From Apophysomyces variabilis (taxonomy: Eukaryota; Mucoromycota; Mucoromycetes; Mucorales; Mucoraceae): a stretch of DNA of 64,000 nt. Position numbers and translations under genes: made by a program. Every line of letters starts with the position of its first letter. Position 1 is the stretch's first letter. The stretch is from the NCBI GenBank assembly GCA_002749535.1, contig MZZL01000039.1:62001-126000 (forward strand), written 5' to 3'. Below, in pieces: positions 36,561 through 49,302 of this stretch. The notes beneath the pieces were generated by a model that ran no database searches, was not told the DNA's origin, and saw nothing but the letters and a program-made list of their open reading frames with translations.

Positions 36561-39126
36561 ATGCCGGCACTTTCTCCTTCACTCACAACCAGTCAGATAA
36601 CCATGGTGGATCCTTCCTCAGTAAATGGACTGGTTTCCAGCATACCCATAACGGCCGAGACCGATGATTTCAGCGATGCAACAAGTGTAGAGAAACTATC
36701 CAGCATGAAATTGATGATGAGAAGTTATGTGCATGGTGCATTACGAGAAAAAGATCAGGTAATATTTGTTTAAATATGCCTTTTTGGACTTTTCCTGCCC
36801 TTTGTGTATTCTCTTATGCTGCGGATAATGCCGCAGTCAAATTTTGTGGTTGAATGTTTCGACCAACGCACGAAATGCGGTACTGCTCCCTTCCCTTTTG
36901 CTCGCTTCTATTTCTCACTATCATCTGACATAAAAAAGTATCCGTATTGAAGCAATTGGATTACAAAACCAAGGCTGCCTTGTGTTTCCCCGCACAGACG
37001 AATTTGTCGTGCGTTCGGGTTTTGCGTGGCCAAAACAAAAAAAAAAAGAGACGGGTAAAATGTACGGCTACAAAGAAACAAGTATGGGATGAACAGATCA
37101 GATCGACTTATTGGGTTCAAGTCATGATCTTCTGTCGTGCACTCTTGTTGTCTTTCTTTTTCTTTGTCTTGAAAAAGTCTCGTGCGGACAAAGTCGATAG
37201 TCAGTAATCGATCATAAGGAATTGACGGAAACTTTCCTCCCACGACACTTCTTCATACTCATTTTTATCAGATGATGCTAACCTGCAAACCATCATAGGG
37301 AAATCCTATCCGGTACAACGAGCTGATCAGTCTCCTGAGTAAAAGCCCATCGCAAGCTGAAGCACTGTCCCCGCAAAAGTTATACGTGTGGATCCTGGTT
37401 TTGTCGCAGAGCGTCTCTCAACTAGATAAATCATGCGCTTCACTGGTGGACGCTATTTTACATGTAGACTGGGCTTTTCGGGATCGATCTTTTTCCGATG
37501 CGTATATCAATTTCCTTGAAAATCTCGTTTCCGCTCATTCCATCTATGTCGTACCAGTGCTGAACACGCTGGTGTCAGGGTTGAGATATCGTAAGTCTCG
37601 GGTCTAATGGATCGTTCATGATTTAACCCTACCTGCAGGCAGTCAACTTCCACGTTTTGCCGTTGTTTCCCGTACGAATGCGTACGAGCGCAATCACGCA
37701 GCCCTCCGTAGCGTGCTGCGCCTTATTCCAACGAGTATCAACTCTTTGTTTGTAAGCATTGTTCGATTCCTTCCGCATAGACGTTTCAACTCCGCAGAGC
37801 AAGCTGCGTATATTAAGAATCTCTTTGAAATCACGCAATATCTCCCAGTGATGAGAAAACAGATCTTAAGCTTGGTTGTAGATCATATGGCACAAATGGA
37901 TGTAAGTTTGTGCTTTCGTTCGGAGATGTGGACTCACATAGTTCTAGGCACATATTCAAATCGAACTTGATGATCTTGAAGAAGAAGTCGAATTCGACGC
38001 CTACAATATGCGTTTTGATGAGGACTATATCTCCGATGAGAGTGATGAGGAGGATGATGTTGACGCCGATGATTCCAGCGTCGCGTCTGCTGCTAGTGAA
38101 TTCAGTTCAGAAAGGGAGGGTGAAGACAAAACGCAGCAGATCGCACAAGTGAAATCTATGGTGCGAAGGCTTGATGCTATGATGACATTGACATTCAGAT
38201 ATCTTGCCAAAATAGCACTTGATCAACCAGACACTTGCTCAGAGCTGTACCACACACTTGTTGACACCTTTGATCGCACAATTCTCAAGACACTGAAGTC
38301 AAGATACACTCAATTCCTACTGTTCTACTTCTGCTCTCTGAATGTGACCATCTATAGCGATCATTTTGTGGATCATCTTATTGCACATATCACCGATCCT
38401 CTTCGACCGGGTATTACACGGATAGCAGCTGCAGCATACATTTCGTCCTATATTGCCAGAGCCAAGTTTTTGGAACCGAGCAGAATCCAACGAGCAATCA
38501 CCATGTTATGTAGCTGGTCCGAAGAGTACATTGAGCAACAGGAGATGAAAACAGATCATCCAGATACGACAAAGCACGACGTGTTCTACGCGGTTATGCA
38601 AGCCATCATGTACATATTCTGTTTCCGTTGGCGGGATCTGATACTCGAAGATGAACTTGAAGTGGAGGACGAGATCGTATCAGATGGCGTAACAGAGTCT
38701 TCGAAGAAATGGTGTCGAGGGTTACGGAATTTGCCACGGTTGATCATGAGTCGCTTTAATCCGTTGAAGGTCTGTTCTCCTGCTGTAGTGAGGCAGTTTG
38801 CAAAGCTTGCACATCATACACACTTTATGTATGTGTATCCGTTACTGAAGAAGAACAAGGACGTTGTTATCTCAGGCATCAATGCGGATGTTAGCCCCAT
38901 GGGGAGCAAAAACTTATTAGTAACGGTGCAGACATTCTTTCCTTTTGACCCTTATAAACTCGAAGGAAGCAAGTCATTTATAGATGGCATCTACTTTGAA
39001 TGGATCAGCGAAGATGACGATGATGAGAGCGATGAGTCGGATTCAGAAGAATCGGAAGAAGAGGATGTTACCACAAGTCTCATGGCGATGAGTATCAGCC
39101 CGAGTCCGAATAGTTTTTTGCAGTAG
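36561..39126 (+). CDS. RRN3: RNA polymerase I initiation factor Rrn3/TIF-IA
   Basis: Bridges RNA polymerase I to the rDNA core promoter. The first exon (36561-36758, 66 codons) is joined by an unusually long intron (36759-37298, 540 nt) to GNPIRYNELISLL. HEAT-repeat-like segments follow: FLENLVSAHSIYVVPVL, RTNAYERNHAALRSVLRLIPT, then, in the largest exon (38008-39126), FDEDYISDESDEEDDVD, an acidic loop typical of the family. The region containing YTQFLLFYFCSL, RIAAAAYISSYIARAKFL and DVFYAVMQAIMYIFCFRW is the most diagnostic part. FFPFDPYKLEGSKSFIDGIY follows near the end, and the tail is a second acidic run. It works in the same rRNA production pathway as URB1 in this window. Intact as far as I can see. 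Confidence 0.93.
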
Positions 39127-39276
39127 ATTAAGCTCCCATTCGCATATATATCCTCTTTCTTTACAATCCCCCTCCCACAAAATTCAGTGTGCATTTGTAC
39201 CATTTTTCCATTTCTTATTAGCAAAACAGTAATCAACAGTTACATAACTTCCGTTTTCTCGTTAAATATGCTACTT

Positions 39277-40272
39277 TTAATGGTTTGCGGTGTGTACGTT
39301 GGACTTTGTGCTCTCTTCATTGACGCCTCTCCATCCTACAAATTCACGGTAGATGATAATGCTGGTTAAGGAACCAATGACGATGAAAAACATGGAAAAG
39401 AAAAGGGCCCAACGAGCTCTGCTCCTCCATTTGAGATCCTTGTTCCGACTCTGAATCGATTGAGTATAAGGTGGATCGTAGAGCGCCCCAATAACCCAAA
39501 AGGGTGGGCATAGAAAACCGATGAGGAAATAGATAAAAGAAACACGATAACCTTTCAGTTCCTCGGGCGTTTCGCCATATTCTCCTTGTGTCGTGTCCAA
39601 CGACTTCTCAGCATCCGAATGCTGAGGATACAGGTTCTGTTTCTTGGAAAGACGGGAGCCATCGTCTTCGTCTTCACTTTTTCTTCTCGCCTCCTCTTTT
39701 AGCCTAGCCCACCGATCTCTAGCAGTACCTGCTCTCGGCAAGGAAGAAGGATCATTTGCACCGGCAGCCGGGCCTAGAAGCTGTTGAATTGCTTCCCGTT
39801 CAAACGGTGCATTTCCTTTTCGCAATATGCCAAGAATCCGGTAGCGTTCTCGCATAAAGTCATCGAGATGATCAGCGTTTGCCAAGCGTTCACGAGGCGC
39901 CTGTGTCCTTCGTGACGCGATGGACTTGGTTATTCTTGTGGATGACATACTTGTTACCGTGGGCTTGCGCGATTCAGGCGGACGAGCGATTGAATCGACC
40001 GAAAGTGGTAGTCTCAGTTGATGTTCCTCCTCTTGGGAAAATGTCACCATAGCTGGTATCGAACATCTCGAGTAATCGAGATCAAACAAGGCGTTCCAAC
40101 GGTTACGCCGTTCTTCATCTTCGTATCCTGCATTTTCGTTTCCAAAGCGTAGAGGAAACCGTATGTTCTGATTCGTGAGCTCGATGGTTTCTGCATCATG
40201 CTTAAGTATTTCTGGCAGAGGAGACGGTATATATTCACAACTGTCTTTTTTACGGGAACAGTGTTCTGTCAT
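39277..40272 (-). CDS. Hypothetical two-TM fungal membrane protein
   Basis: Single exon, 331 residues from ATG 40272. The first about 220 residues are polar and probably disordered, with basic and acidic clusters (RLKEEARRKSEDEDDG) and several Arg-rich stretches. The C-terminal part has two hydrophobic segments: VSFIYFLIGFLCPPFWVIGAL and, after a basic WRSRARW turn, ALFFSMFFIVIGSLTSIII. Both probably span a membrane as a hairpin with the long N-terminus in the cytosol. The pattern of a Pro-containing first helix followed by a WR-rich loop recurs in uncharacterised fungal membrane proteins I have seen, but I cannot give a family name or function. It sits back to back with GAL7 on the same strand. 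Confidence 0.65.
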   Translation of the reverse strand: MTEHCSRKKDSCEYIPSPLPEILKHDAETIELTNQNIRFPLRFGNENAGYEDEERRNRWNALFDLDYSRCSIPAMVTFSQEEEHQLRLPLSVDSIARPPESRKPTVTSMSSTRITKSIASRRTQAPRERLANADHLDDFMRERYRILGILRKGNAPFEREAIQQLLGPAAGANDPSSLPRAGTARDRWARLKEEARRKSEDEDDGSRLSKKQNLYPQHSDAEKSLDTTQGEYGETPEELKGYRVSFIYFLIGFLCPPFWVIGALYDPPYTQSIQSRNKDLKWRSRARWALFFSMFFIVIGSLTSIIIYREFVGWRGVNEESTKSNVHTANH

Positions 40273-40504
40273 TGAATGTTTCAGCAATGAAAGTGAAAGA
40301 GAGACACTAGATCACACATTTGTATAGAAGCGAACGAAAAGAAGAGACATCCTGATGAGAAGCAAGACAAGTTTTTGTTTGTTATTTAATAGACACCGTA
40401 ATCAATCTCATTCAACAACGCGCTGAATACTTTTTATTTTTGCTATGCAGCCTCATCGTACAGTCGCCCTTCTAAATGTGATTCAAGCAAAAAATATTTA
40501 GCCT

Positions 40505-41635
<1,131 letters not shown>

Positions 41636-42130
41636 GGTTCAGCAGCTAAAAGCGCGGAATACTTACTTACAATTCCGGGAAAATCTCTACTCTTTGTGCA
41701 CACGGGCTACTGATGCTGAAAAAGAAAAGAAAATCCAACCTCCTACAGCAAAAAATTTTGTCGACAATAAGTTATCAGGTTGAAATAATGACGAAATACC
41801 TAAGGCAATACCACTAGGGAGAGACAACCTGTTTAACAGTATTGTACTGCAAGAGTTTTTGTGTTGACATAAAAAAATAGTTGAAAGAAAAGGTATAATC
41901 AGACCAAAGCTAAGCAACACATCCTTAACAACCATGCCATCGCAAACTGATTGCCTATAGAAGAATTTCTCCTTCTTATTATCAAGGATATGTGCAGTAG
42001 AATACTCGATGTCTATGCCAATCGATGATTGTTGTCTGAGCACAAAACGCCTATGGCGTCGGTTAATTTCCAAACCGCAAGTTTACTGCTGTTTCTGCTA
42101 TTTATATGGGTGGGATTTTTTAGTGTTTTT
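41636..42130. other. GAL7 upstream region
   Basis: About 0.5 kb between GAL7 and the first 1.5-kb repeat. Short overlapping frames on both strands, none convincing. It should hold the GAL7 promoter. Confidence 0.4.
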
Positions 42131-43654
42131 CCTATTTGTCTGCAAGTTTGTATTTTTTATTTGCTGACTGAGATTCAAGTTTTTGCGGAATCCAAAAAAT
42201 GCTTTTGCATGATTGGATGAAAATATTTGCGGTCAGACTACCCTTCTTTGCGTACAATCGTGTCCATGTTCACTATTTACTGAGATAGTTTATTTCAAAC
42301 CACAGCAAGACGAATTTATTTAAAGAAGCGGTTCTCTATTATTGCATCTAAAGAAAAATCTCTCAGCGTGTCTGATCCATCCTTGACAGTCTGAGCGCTT
42401 TACTTTTCGCGCTGCTTGAACAATACCTTCTTGAAGGTTATTGTCAACTCGTAAGGGCTCCCTTCTTACTGCAGCCTTCACTTTGGCCCAAAACCTTTTA
42501 TTGGGTTAAGAAAGGGAGAGTAGAGAGGGAGATAGAGATATTTGTATCCTCTTTCTTCGACCAACTGCTTAACCTTGACTGGTGTATGGATGGGCGCATT
42601 ATCCATGACAACATAATAACCGTTCATTCCGTGGCTATCCAATCTTTTGTGATTGCTTAATGGACAAAGTTTACGATACAATAGAAGAAAAAAAGACTAT
42701 AATAAATGCAGGGACTATTAAAGTGGAACGTAAAGGCAATACAATTGGGCAGAACCAGAACTGGGGTAGATTGCCCTGACAGCTTCTGATACCATAACTG
42801 ACAGAAACGGATATGATAGCATTATGACGTACAGAAACGAACGAAGAGGGTTTATTCCCTCTACAGATGTTCCATTCTGTTCAAGATCTTTTATCAGACT
42901 GAATCCATTTTTACTCTAGGAAAACTATTGTCTTATCTCTGGATTGTTGTCATCCATAAGACATCCATTGATTTTCTTATCCATGACTGTGATTTTTGGC
43001 TTCAGTGACCCGAGCAATATAAACGCGAAGGGACAACATCTTTTCAACTCTTTGGCTCTGTTATCCAAAACATCCCCGGTATGTACTTCGCATTGATTAA
43101 TGTATACAGAATGACTGATGTCCCAGTTCTGTATCCTTTAGCCTGCATGGCCTCTGTCCCGAACCACCTTGGCTGTGTGAGTGAGCTCCATGCACTCCAC
43201 TAGGTAAGTGAAAAAGAAATCTTGTCTGTTTATGTACAGTGTTATTCATTATCTTCTGCTTCCAAGTCCTCGCCAGGTGTTGCATTGCTTCAAGTCCTCT
43301 GCAGTGCGTTACACTCTAACCGGCCACTCATGGAAGCCGTGTCTCTCTCTCTCTCTCGCCGCCCCCACCAATACAGGTGCGGGGCCGGCCTCTGTCTTTG
43401 GGCAGGATTACCCTTCGGGGATAAGTAAAAAAGATTTCAAGCTATCCTTCCATTTACTAACCATGAACGTATTTTTACGCTGCTTGAATGAATTGTGTGT
43501 CCACGGAAGGGCCAAGTTGAGGTAAGTAGAATATATTTCCAACATAATCCATTTACTAATGACGCATATTTATATCCCCTTTAGCGCTAACTTGATCCTT
43601 GCATGGACGCAAAATTTATTTAGAGTAGCGTAAAAATTTGTTCATTAAACAGTA
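42131..43654. mobile_element. Repeat copy 1: degenerate Tc1/IS630-like element
   Basis: About 1.52 kb that recurs almost base for base at 54331-55852, with scattered substitutions and short indels. Homology begins at CCTATTTGTCTGCAAG and ends at AAACAGTA. The minus strand carries a DDE transposase relic (next entry). The plus strand has an open frame ending in a spliceable exon pair. I find no clear terminal inverted repeats or target-site duplication at these borders, so the homology may be only part of the original element. Confidence 0.75.
42478..42681 (-). pseudogene. DDE transposase remnant (Tc1/IS630-like), copy 1
   Basis: Reads MNGYYVVMDNAPIHTPVKVK.. and LPLYSPFLNPIK, the second and third catalytic blocks of an IS630/Tc1 DDE_3 domain. 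The D of MDNAPIH is kept, but the acidic residue normally in NPIE is Lys. Compared with copy 2, one T is missing from the run at about 42496-42499 (plus strand), which shifts the frame and ends the reading soon after. No N-terminal DNA-binding domain is recognisable upstream. Confidence 0.75.
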
Positions 43655-43787
43655 CAGTGTAGTATCAAGCGATTGCTCACACATTTTGGTTTTCATTCTC
43701 CCTCCTAAGAAATATGAGCAAGAGCCTGGAATATACCTACACATTCTGTTCAAACATTGACAAAGTGAACTCGTTGCTAAAAGACTC

Positions 43788-43862
43788 GTCCTTTCAACCA
43801 AGACTCGAACCATTCGATAATGAAATGCTGCGCTCTAACAAGCAGCAACTGAGAAAAGAGAC
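43788..43862 (-). other. Degenerate tRNA-Met(CAT)-like sequence
   Basis: Read on the minus strand, 75 nt with tRNA landmarks: GTCTCTT and AAAGGAC as near-complementary acceptor ends, a CTCAGTTG..TTAGAGC D-arm with about five extra bases in the loop, GCAGCATTTCAT with a CAT anticodon position, and GGTTCGAGTC as a B box. The anticodon-stem 3' side and variable region appear deleted, and the T stem does not pair. I read it as a tRNA-derived relic, not a functional tRNA. Confidence 0.35.
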
Positions 43863-44224
43863 GCATTTAAATATCTGAGAAATGAATAATGAGGGGATAG
43901 TTTAAGATCCATTTAATAGGATATGTGGTCGATGGCAATTTTTCTTTGGTTCTGATTGTTCCAAGGATTATCGATGAAATGCAGAGTTCGAATTCCGAAG
44001 GACAACTGTTACATTTCCACTTTGATAATGCTTATGGCAAAATGCAGACAAAACCTGAGTTTTTTGGTTGCCACGAGACACTGTGAAAATCGGTCACGCC
44101 CCATAATCTATTTCTTAACTTGCAACGACATATTAATCTTCTTCCTCTTTCTTCTTGTTTCTTTCTCGCTTCCACCAGTACGGAACCAGAACCCCGCTGG
44201 CCCTTGCGTCCTTTATACTATGTC

Positions 44225-45360
44225 ATGTATGCCTTCGAGCCGATAAACGATTATAATTACAATTACGACCCGTATGTCTATCCTCGTTCCAGCCGACTGA
44301 AAGCGCAGGCTGCATTCCTTCCCCAACCGTCTCGACAGCCGCGACAACGTTTATCAAGATCTAATTCCACTGGGCATACAAGGAGACGTAAATATGGAGA
44401 GGTTAGAATTAAAGATTTTTTTACGGAAGATTCGAAACTCTGATTTGAAACTCCAAGGATCGCTGGGCACGCCGCGCATCTTATCAAGAAGAAGATTCAT
44501 ACTACGATGAGGAAGACGAGCTGATGGATCAAAGACAGAGAGAAGCAGCGGAAAACGCTATTCGAAATCAGATGCTGCGTTTCTATGAGGATGAAAATGT
44601 TCTACCTGTGGCCTCCATTTCCTCACCATCTAACGAGACTCCTACAAGTGGCGATGTATCCTCGTCCCTGGCAACACCTACGTCCGTTCCGCCACAACCA
44701 CCATCCGTAACAACAGCTGTTGAAGGAAAACCTCGACGTAAATGGTTTCTTTCATTTCTTTTCAAACGTCCATCTTTGACACCTGCACCGTCACCTTCTC
44801 AATCGCTTAGTACGAGTACCAGTTCCCAGTCTTCCTTTTCTAACAATCGGTTGAAATCTGCACGAGAGACCCTTCCGTCAGACCCTACTCAAAATCCCCA
44901 ACCGAGGCAGGCACAGCAAATCGATCGATCTGTCCAAAGCACCTCTCATTCTCCAGGCGTGGATCCAAAAGTGGCAAGTCTAGACCGATTCTGGGCTTTC
45001 CGTCTGCAAAAAACTGGAAAAGGCCCTGCCACTGGTTCACATCGTCTTGATAACATTTGGGTCGCTTTTGATTATGAGAACCAACAACGACTCAAATTAC
45101 ATGAGCAACAGTTGCAAGATAAGATCTATGCTGTGGACGTAGGTGTCGAATTGTTTGATAGCCATATTCAACAAGCACGACTTCCTGTCCTCGCCCTGAC
45201 CAGTCAAAACCTATGTTATTATCCAATCGATAGCAGCGGCAATAACATTGGAACGCTGGAAATAATGTGTCTAGAAAACACATCCAACGTTGAGTTTGTC
45301 CATCGACAGCACCCTCATTATCAGCATCATTTACACCAGCATCTCAGCCCTCAACTCTAA
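44225..45360 (+). CDS. Hypothetical low-complexity protein with C-terminal WWE-like segment
   Basis: Start ATG 44225 (MYAFEPIND..), one intron with donor after GGAGAG (44401) and acceptor at 44459, giving GED-RWARRASYQEE, and stop at 45358-45360. The first half is rich in Ser, Pro, Thr and Arg (RRKYGE; TPTSVPPQPPSVTT) and probably disordered. The C-terminal 120 residues look folded: DRFWAFRLQKTGKG, then LDNIWVAFDYENQQRLKLHE, and QNLCYYPIDSSGNNIGTLEIM. The W..FDYENQ..L pattern recalls WWE domains, but this is a weak resemblance. It ends in a His-rich tail. No function can be given. It lies between the first repeat copy and SMPD4. Confidence 0.6.
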
Positions 45361-45786
45361 TTTCTCTTCTTTCCATTTATAACTATATTGGTATTACTAA
45401 AATGGCTTAAGAAGCGGGACAAAAGTAGTATATTCGTTCAATCACTATCAAGATGATTATCATGGTGGGTTCCTGGAATATCCGAGAAAATTGACCACTT
45501 TTCTCTTTCAATCTAAGTCGTACTGTTGCCAAAATAGTACGACTCGCATTTCACGCTTAAACCTTGAAATGGTAGCAAAAAAAAAAAATACATGCAGGAA
45601 TCCCTCACACTGTCAACAAGTTCCTTGATCATGTTTGTCTCCGAGATAAAAGCCTACCTTGTCCGTTCTTACATCCTTGCTTTGCTTTTTGCTTTACTAA
45701 AATCCTTCATTTACGAATATCGTGACTAAATCCTTTGTTCATAGCGAAATATATATTATGCATAGCTTTATCGTCAATAAATAGTT
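45361..45786. other. Convergent 3' intergenic region
   Basis: AT-rich, about 0.4 kb, between the stops of the hypothetical protein (+) and the SMPD4-like gene (-). No gene seen. Confidence 0.45.
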
Positions 45787-48606
45787 TTAAAATGCGACAA
45801 AAGCGAGAATGTACAATGTGAATAAAGCATAAACCAAATTGACAGGTGCTGCCAGTGGCCGTACCGTCAGCCGTTCTGGCAGAAATCCTTGCCTGTTTGG
45901 TATCCAGTCATCATACTATAAAATTAACTTTGTTAGAAACCTTGTGATCAAGCTTTGCAATTACTTACATAACGATTTATCCAACTATCGACAGCAACAC
46001 ACCAACGAACCAAAGTAGTCATTTCGTATGATCGCACCCGTGTCTCGTAACGGAAACCTATCCCTCGTATACCACGTCTACTACAGAGAAGCTTGCCTTC
46101 TTTTAACTTTGTTTTCTCTTCCTGTGTCAGTCGCTCTGTCTCGCAGAACCGGCTGTTGTAGACAGATTCATCCCAAAGAGGCAACACTCGTGGTTTCGGA
46201 AGAGGTGGTTTTTCCGAGTAGGATTTTGCAGCGTCAGAAAGCTTTAGATGTGATGAGTCTATGCTCCTACCAATATTGACGTCTATTTACCAAAAAAACG
46301 TTCGTGAACCATTCTGCTATCTTGTCTAACTGCTCGGTATATTTTCCAACTTTGTTAGGGTCTTTGGAGACTGGTTGCCATAGCTCGTGGCCAGATTGCG
46401 GAGGCCTATTGGATGGCGTTCTTCTAGTCTCACTTGCTTGGCGAATGGCGTTCACGGTTGCTACCAGATTCTTCGAACGAACATAAGGATCCTTGATATA
46501 TAGATTCAAGGGCCTTGCTGTTGGGGTTTCTACCAGCTGGCAGTAATTGGCATAAGCTTCGTTGAGGCTTGCTTCAGTTCTTTCGAGGTCGGTCTTGCAT
46601 TTCTTTGCTACTTCCTCAGCATCATGTATATCAATACAAGGTGCAGAAAGACTTCCACCATGACCGTATGCTTTCGCCAGCGTGTACTCGATGGATCCTA
46701 AGATATCGACCAGTCCTTGGGCTTTGAGGACATTAAGCAAACGGCAAATAATCCGCACTTGACCCTTTATCGTTCCTTCGCTTTCGCGAGTGGGGACCGA
46801 CGTGTACATTGCCACCTGCTTTCCTTGCTCATTGCGTATAATTCTGTCATTGACAGTCATTCTCTCAGTATACGGGAACTTTGCAAATCTCTCCAACACC
46901 GTATCCACAAGTAGTATATAATACATAGCATTATCCACGATAAATGCACCCCATCCTTCTTCGATAGGTTGGACAATGCCTGGTTCGCTTGAGTGAGGTG
47001 GTTCTCCCAGTCGCCACGGGGCCGCCCAAGCATACCAAAGCTCTATAACCTATTATTATGGTATATGCAAACCGTCCACCGGAATAACATCGGTAGTCGG
47101 CTTACCTGTTTATAATCATCGCTCATTCCCCAGTTAACCGTTAGGCGGGAGATAAGCATATATAGTTCATCTTTTACAGAAGTATACACCATATGGTACT
47201 TTGTATCCGGCCAATTTTTATCCATGCATCGCCGAAGGTCATTCTTCACAATGTACTTGATAAACATAGTAATAACGTACATAAGCTCTGTGCTGAGTTT
47301 TTGATTGTAAGGTATCCATGACATCCGTATCCAAAGTTCAATGCAAGCATCAAGAAAAAAGCTTTGGACAGTAGGGTGAAATGTTGTCTCTTTGTCATCA
47401 CATCCAATAAATCGACGGAAATATTCAAGTAATATCTCTTCATAAACACTGGACGTAATTGATCGTGCTCGACCGGTTGCTATATCTGGTAGTGAAGGAT
47501 TTATAGCCAAATCGTGATGATCCATCGTGTGGCTTTCTAATAATATGTGTGCCAGATTAGTAGTTAATGCCGTTGCTTTTGAAAATATTGCGTGTGGTGT
47601 CTGTGTTGATGTGGAAGCTTCCGATTGCGGGGTCATAGACATAGTCAACGTCGAGGCGCCTGGAAATGGTGAGAATACAAGCGTGCCCGCTGTGCTGATC
47701 GGCATTGATTTGTTGGGAACTGTGAAGAGCGCAGTTACTGACGGCCATGTTGGCATGCTGACGACGTAGTACAGATAAAACTGAATCATGCTCAATTTTA
47801 TACAATAACGAGCTGATTGAGATGCAGGCATTTTTAACGAACGTTTGGTCGCAGCCATACGCGTATAAGTTCCACTAGAAAATATGCCATTTCTTTTGAA
47901 TGCGCAACCGTTGTAAACGCGAGGTAATAGATGCAGTGCCCCTGTATCCAAAGCGCTTTGGACATCCTCCTAGCAGTTGATGTACTGAGAAACAAACTCT
48001 AACTTGTTATATAACGTACTGGAATGCTACTTGTGTTCAAAGTGTAAGAGTATTCCGGGAATTTGCTCAATTTAAGCATGGCGGCAAAGAAAGCGCTGTC
48101 GACGCGTAACAAAGAAACGATGGCTGCATTTTGATGAGGCTGCGTCTCCGTTTGCATCAAACCTCTACGTGTGTATGTATTAATGGTACGTTGCTAACAG
48201 CATGAAGCTATTGAACCTTCAACATCCTATAGCGGCTAATGCATTACCTTGTTGAAGGCGTACCAAAGATGTAGAAAAGAAGATCAGGTAGCGCTACATG
48301 GAAGGCAAAAGCTTTCTGGGGACATACAGTTTCTGCGGCCACAATGTAAAGAGCGCAGTACTCGAGTAAGTACTTGCATGTATCAACTACACTGCGATCC
48401 TTTAGGAATCGGAAATCGTCCATCTCGCCTTGTGAGATGTTCGACCCTGAGGGAACGCCACCTTGCAAATGAATCGTCGCATTTTTGGTGCTGCAGGCGG
48501 ACTTTCGTGACCAATTGGCAAGAGACCACTTCGGTTTGGCTTCTTGCTGTTGATCGTCCAAGGTAGGGATAGCTATCTGAAACATACTTATGGCTTTCTT
48601 TTGCAT
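45787..48606 (-). CDS. Neutral sphingomyelinase 3-like protein (SMPD4 family)
   Basis: Resembles SMPD4 (mitochondrial-associated sphingomyelin phosphodiesterase family), an ER/nuclear-envelope protein reported to hydrolyse sphingomyelin. The N-terminal exon (48244-48606) has VALPDLLFYIFG, like the family's N-terminal LVESIFG block. Middle exons have SSVYEEILLEYFRRFIG, QSFFLDACIELWIRMSW and LMYVITMFIKYIVKNDL. The C-terminal part has RVLPLWDESVYNSRF, LTQEEKTKLKEGKLLC, and YETRVRSYEMTTLVRWCV. The final exon, joined by a GTAAGT..TAG intron near 45910-45965, encodes DDWIPNRQGFLPERL and ends in a hydrophobic tail segment (VNLVYALFTLYILAFVAF), matching the C-terminal membrane anchor of SMPD4; stop 45787-45789. 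Several introns between 46940 and 48240 are approximate. The family call rests on arrangement and motifs, not a search. Confidence 0.62.
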
Positions 48607-49302
48607 TACATTTTGATGATCAGTAGATATTAATATCTAGACCAGAATGATCAAGGCATACTTTTCATTAACCTTTACATTCGTTTTTTAGGCGAACTAG
48701 CATAAGACAATCTTCCTGTGAGCAAAATCCGATTACTGGCTTATATAATACTGGTAATGCTAGATCTCGAGGTTGAACTGCGCTACGGTTGTCATTTAAA
48801 GTACAAATTTTTAATATCAGTCAATGCTGTTTCAAAATATACGCTATTCCGCCGTCTTAAGCGCATGAATGAAATAGAAATGCGAATATAACCACTTCAT
48901 TAGCCGTCATGATCCATTGGAATCTGTATATCCACAGTCAATGAACTGTGTTTTAACGCACTTTTTCTTATGGTTTGTGGGTAGACATAGACACATCAAT
49001 TTGAGAAAAATGATACAAGCGAAAGAAGAAATCCACCTTCACACAATAAGCAGATGAATAAGACAGCAAGTGTAAATGTGATGGATGCAGCGTAAGGAAA
49101 ACAACAGTAATGTAGTTCAGTCAGCAAAGGTTTGTCAGCCTATCCAAGATGTTTCCGCAGTCTCCATTACTGTAGTATCTAACGGCCACAGCTCATTGGC
49201 GTTCTTTTAAAAGACGCGTCCTCCTAATTTGGAATTCGCGTTGGTGAGTGTAACTCTTCCTTGCTTCGCTGCGCACGAGTCCCTTCTTCGCTTTGCTGCG
49301 AT
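48607..49302. other. Divergent promoter region of the SMPD4-like gene and RAD54
   Basis: About 0.7 kb with no open frame of interest. Contains an ACGCGT box 84 nt before the RAD54 start (next entry). Confidence 0.5.
49214..49219. promoter_or_regulatory. ACGCGT (MluI cell-cycle box-like) site upstream of RAD54
   Basis: The hexamer ACGCGT is seen directly. In fungi it is the core of the MBF-bound MCB element that drives G1/S expression of DNA replication and repair genes. Its place just upstream of RAD54 fits, but binding is inferred. Confidence 0.4.

Noticed and set aside
36908..37243. ORFs on both strands inside the RRN3 intron
   Set aside because: Low-complexity and mutually overlapping, with no domain; the RRN3 exons on both sides join in phase.
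43351..43370. CT-rich microsatellite as a functional element
   Set aside because: Simple slippage-prone tract inside the repeat; copy 2 differs only in tract length and composition.
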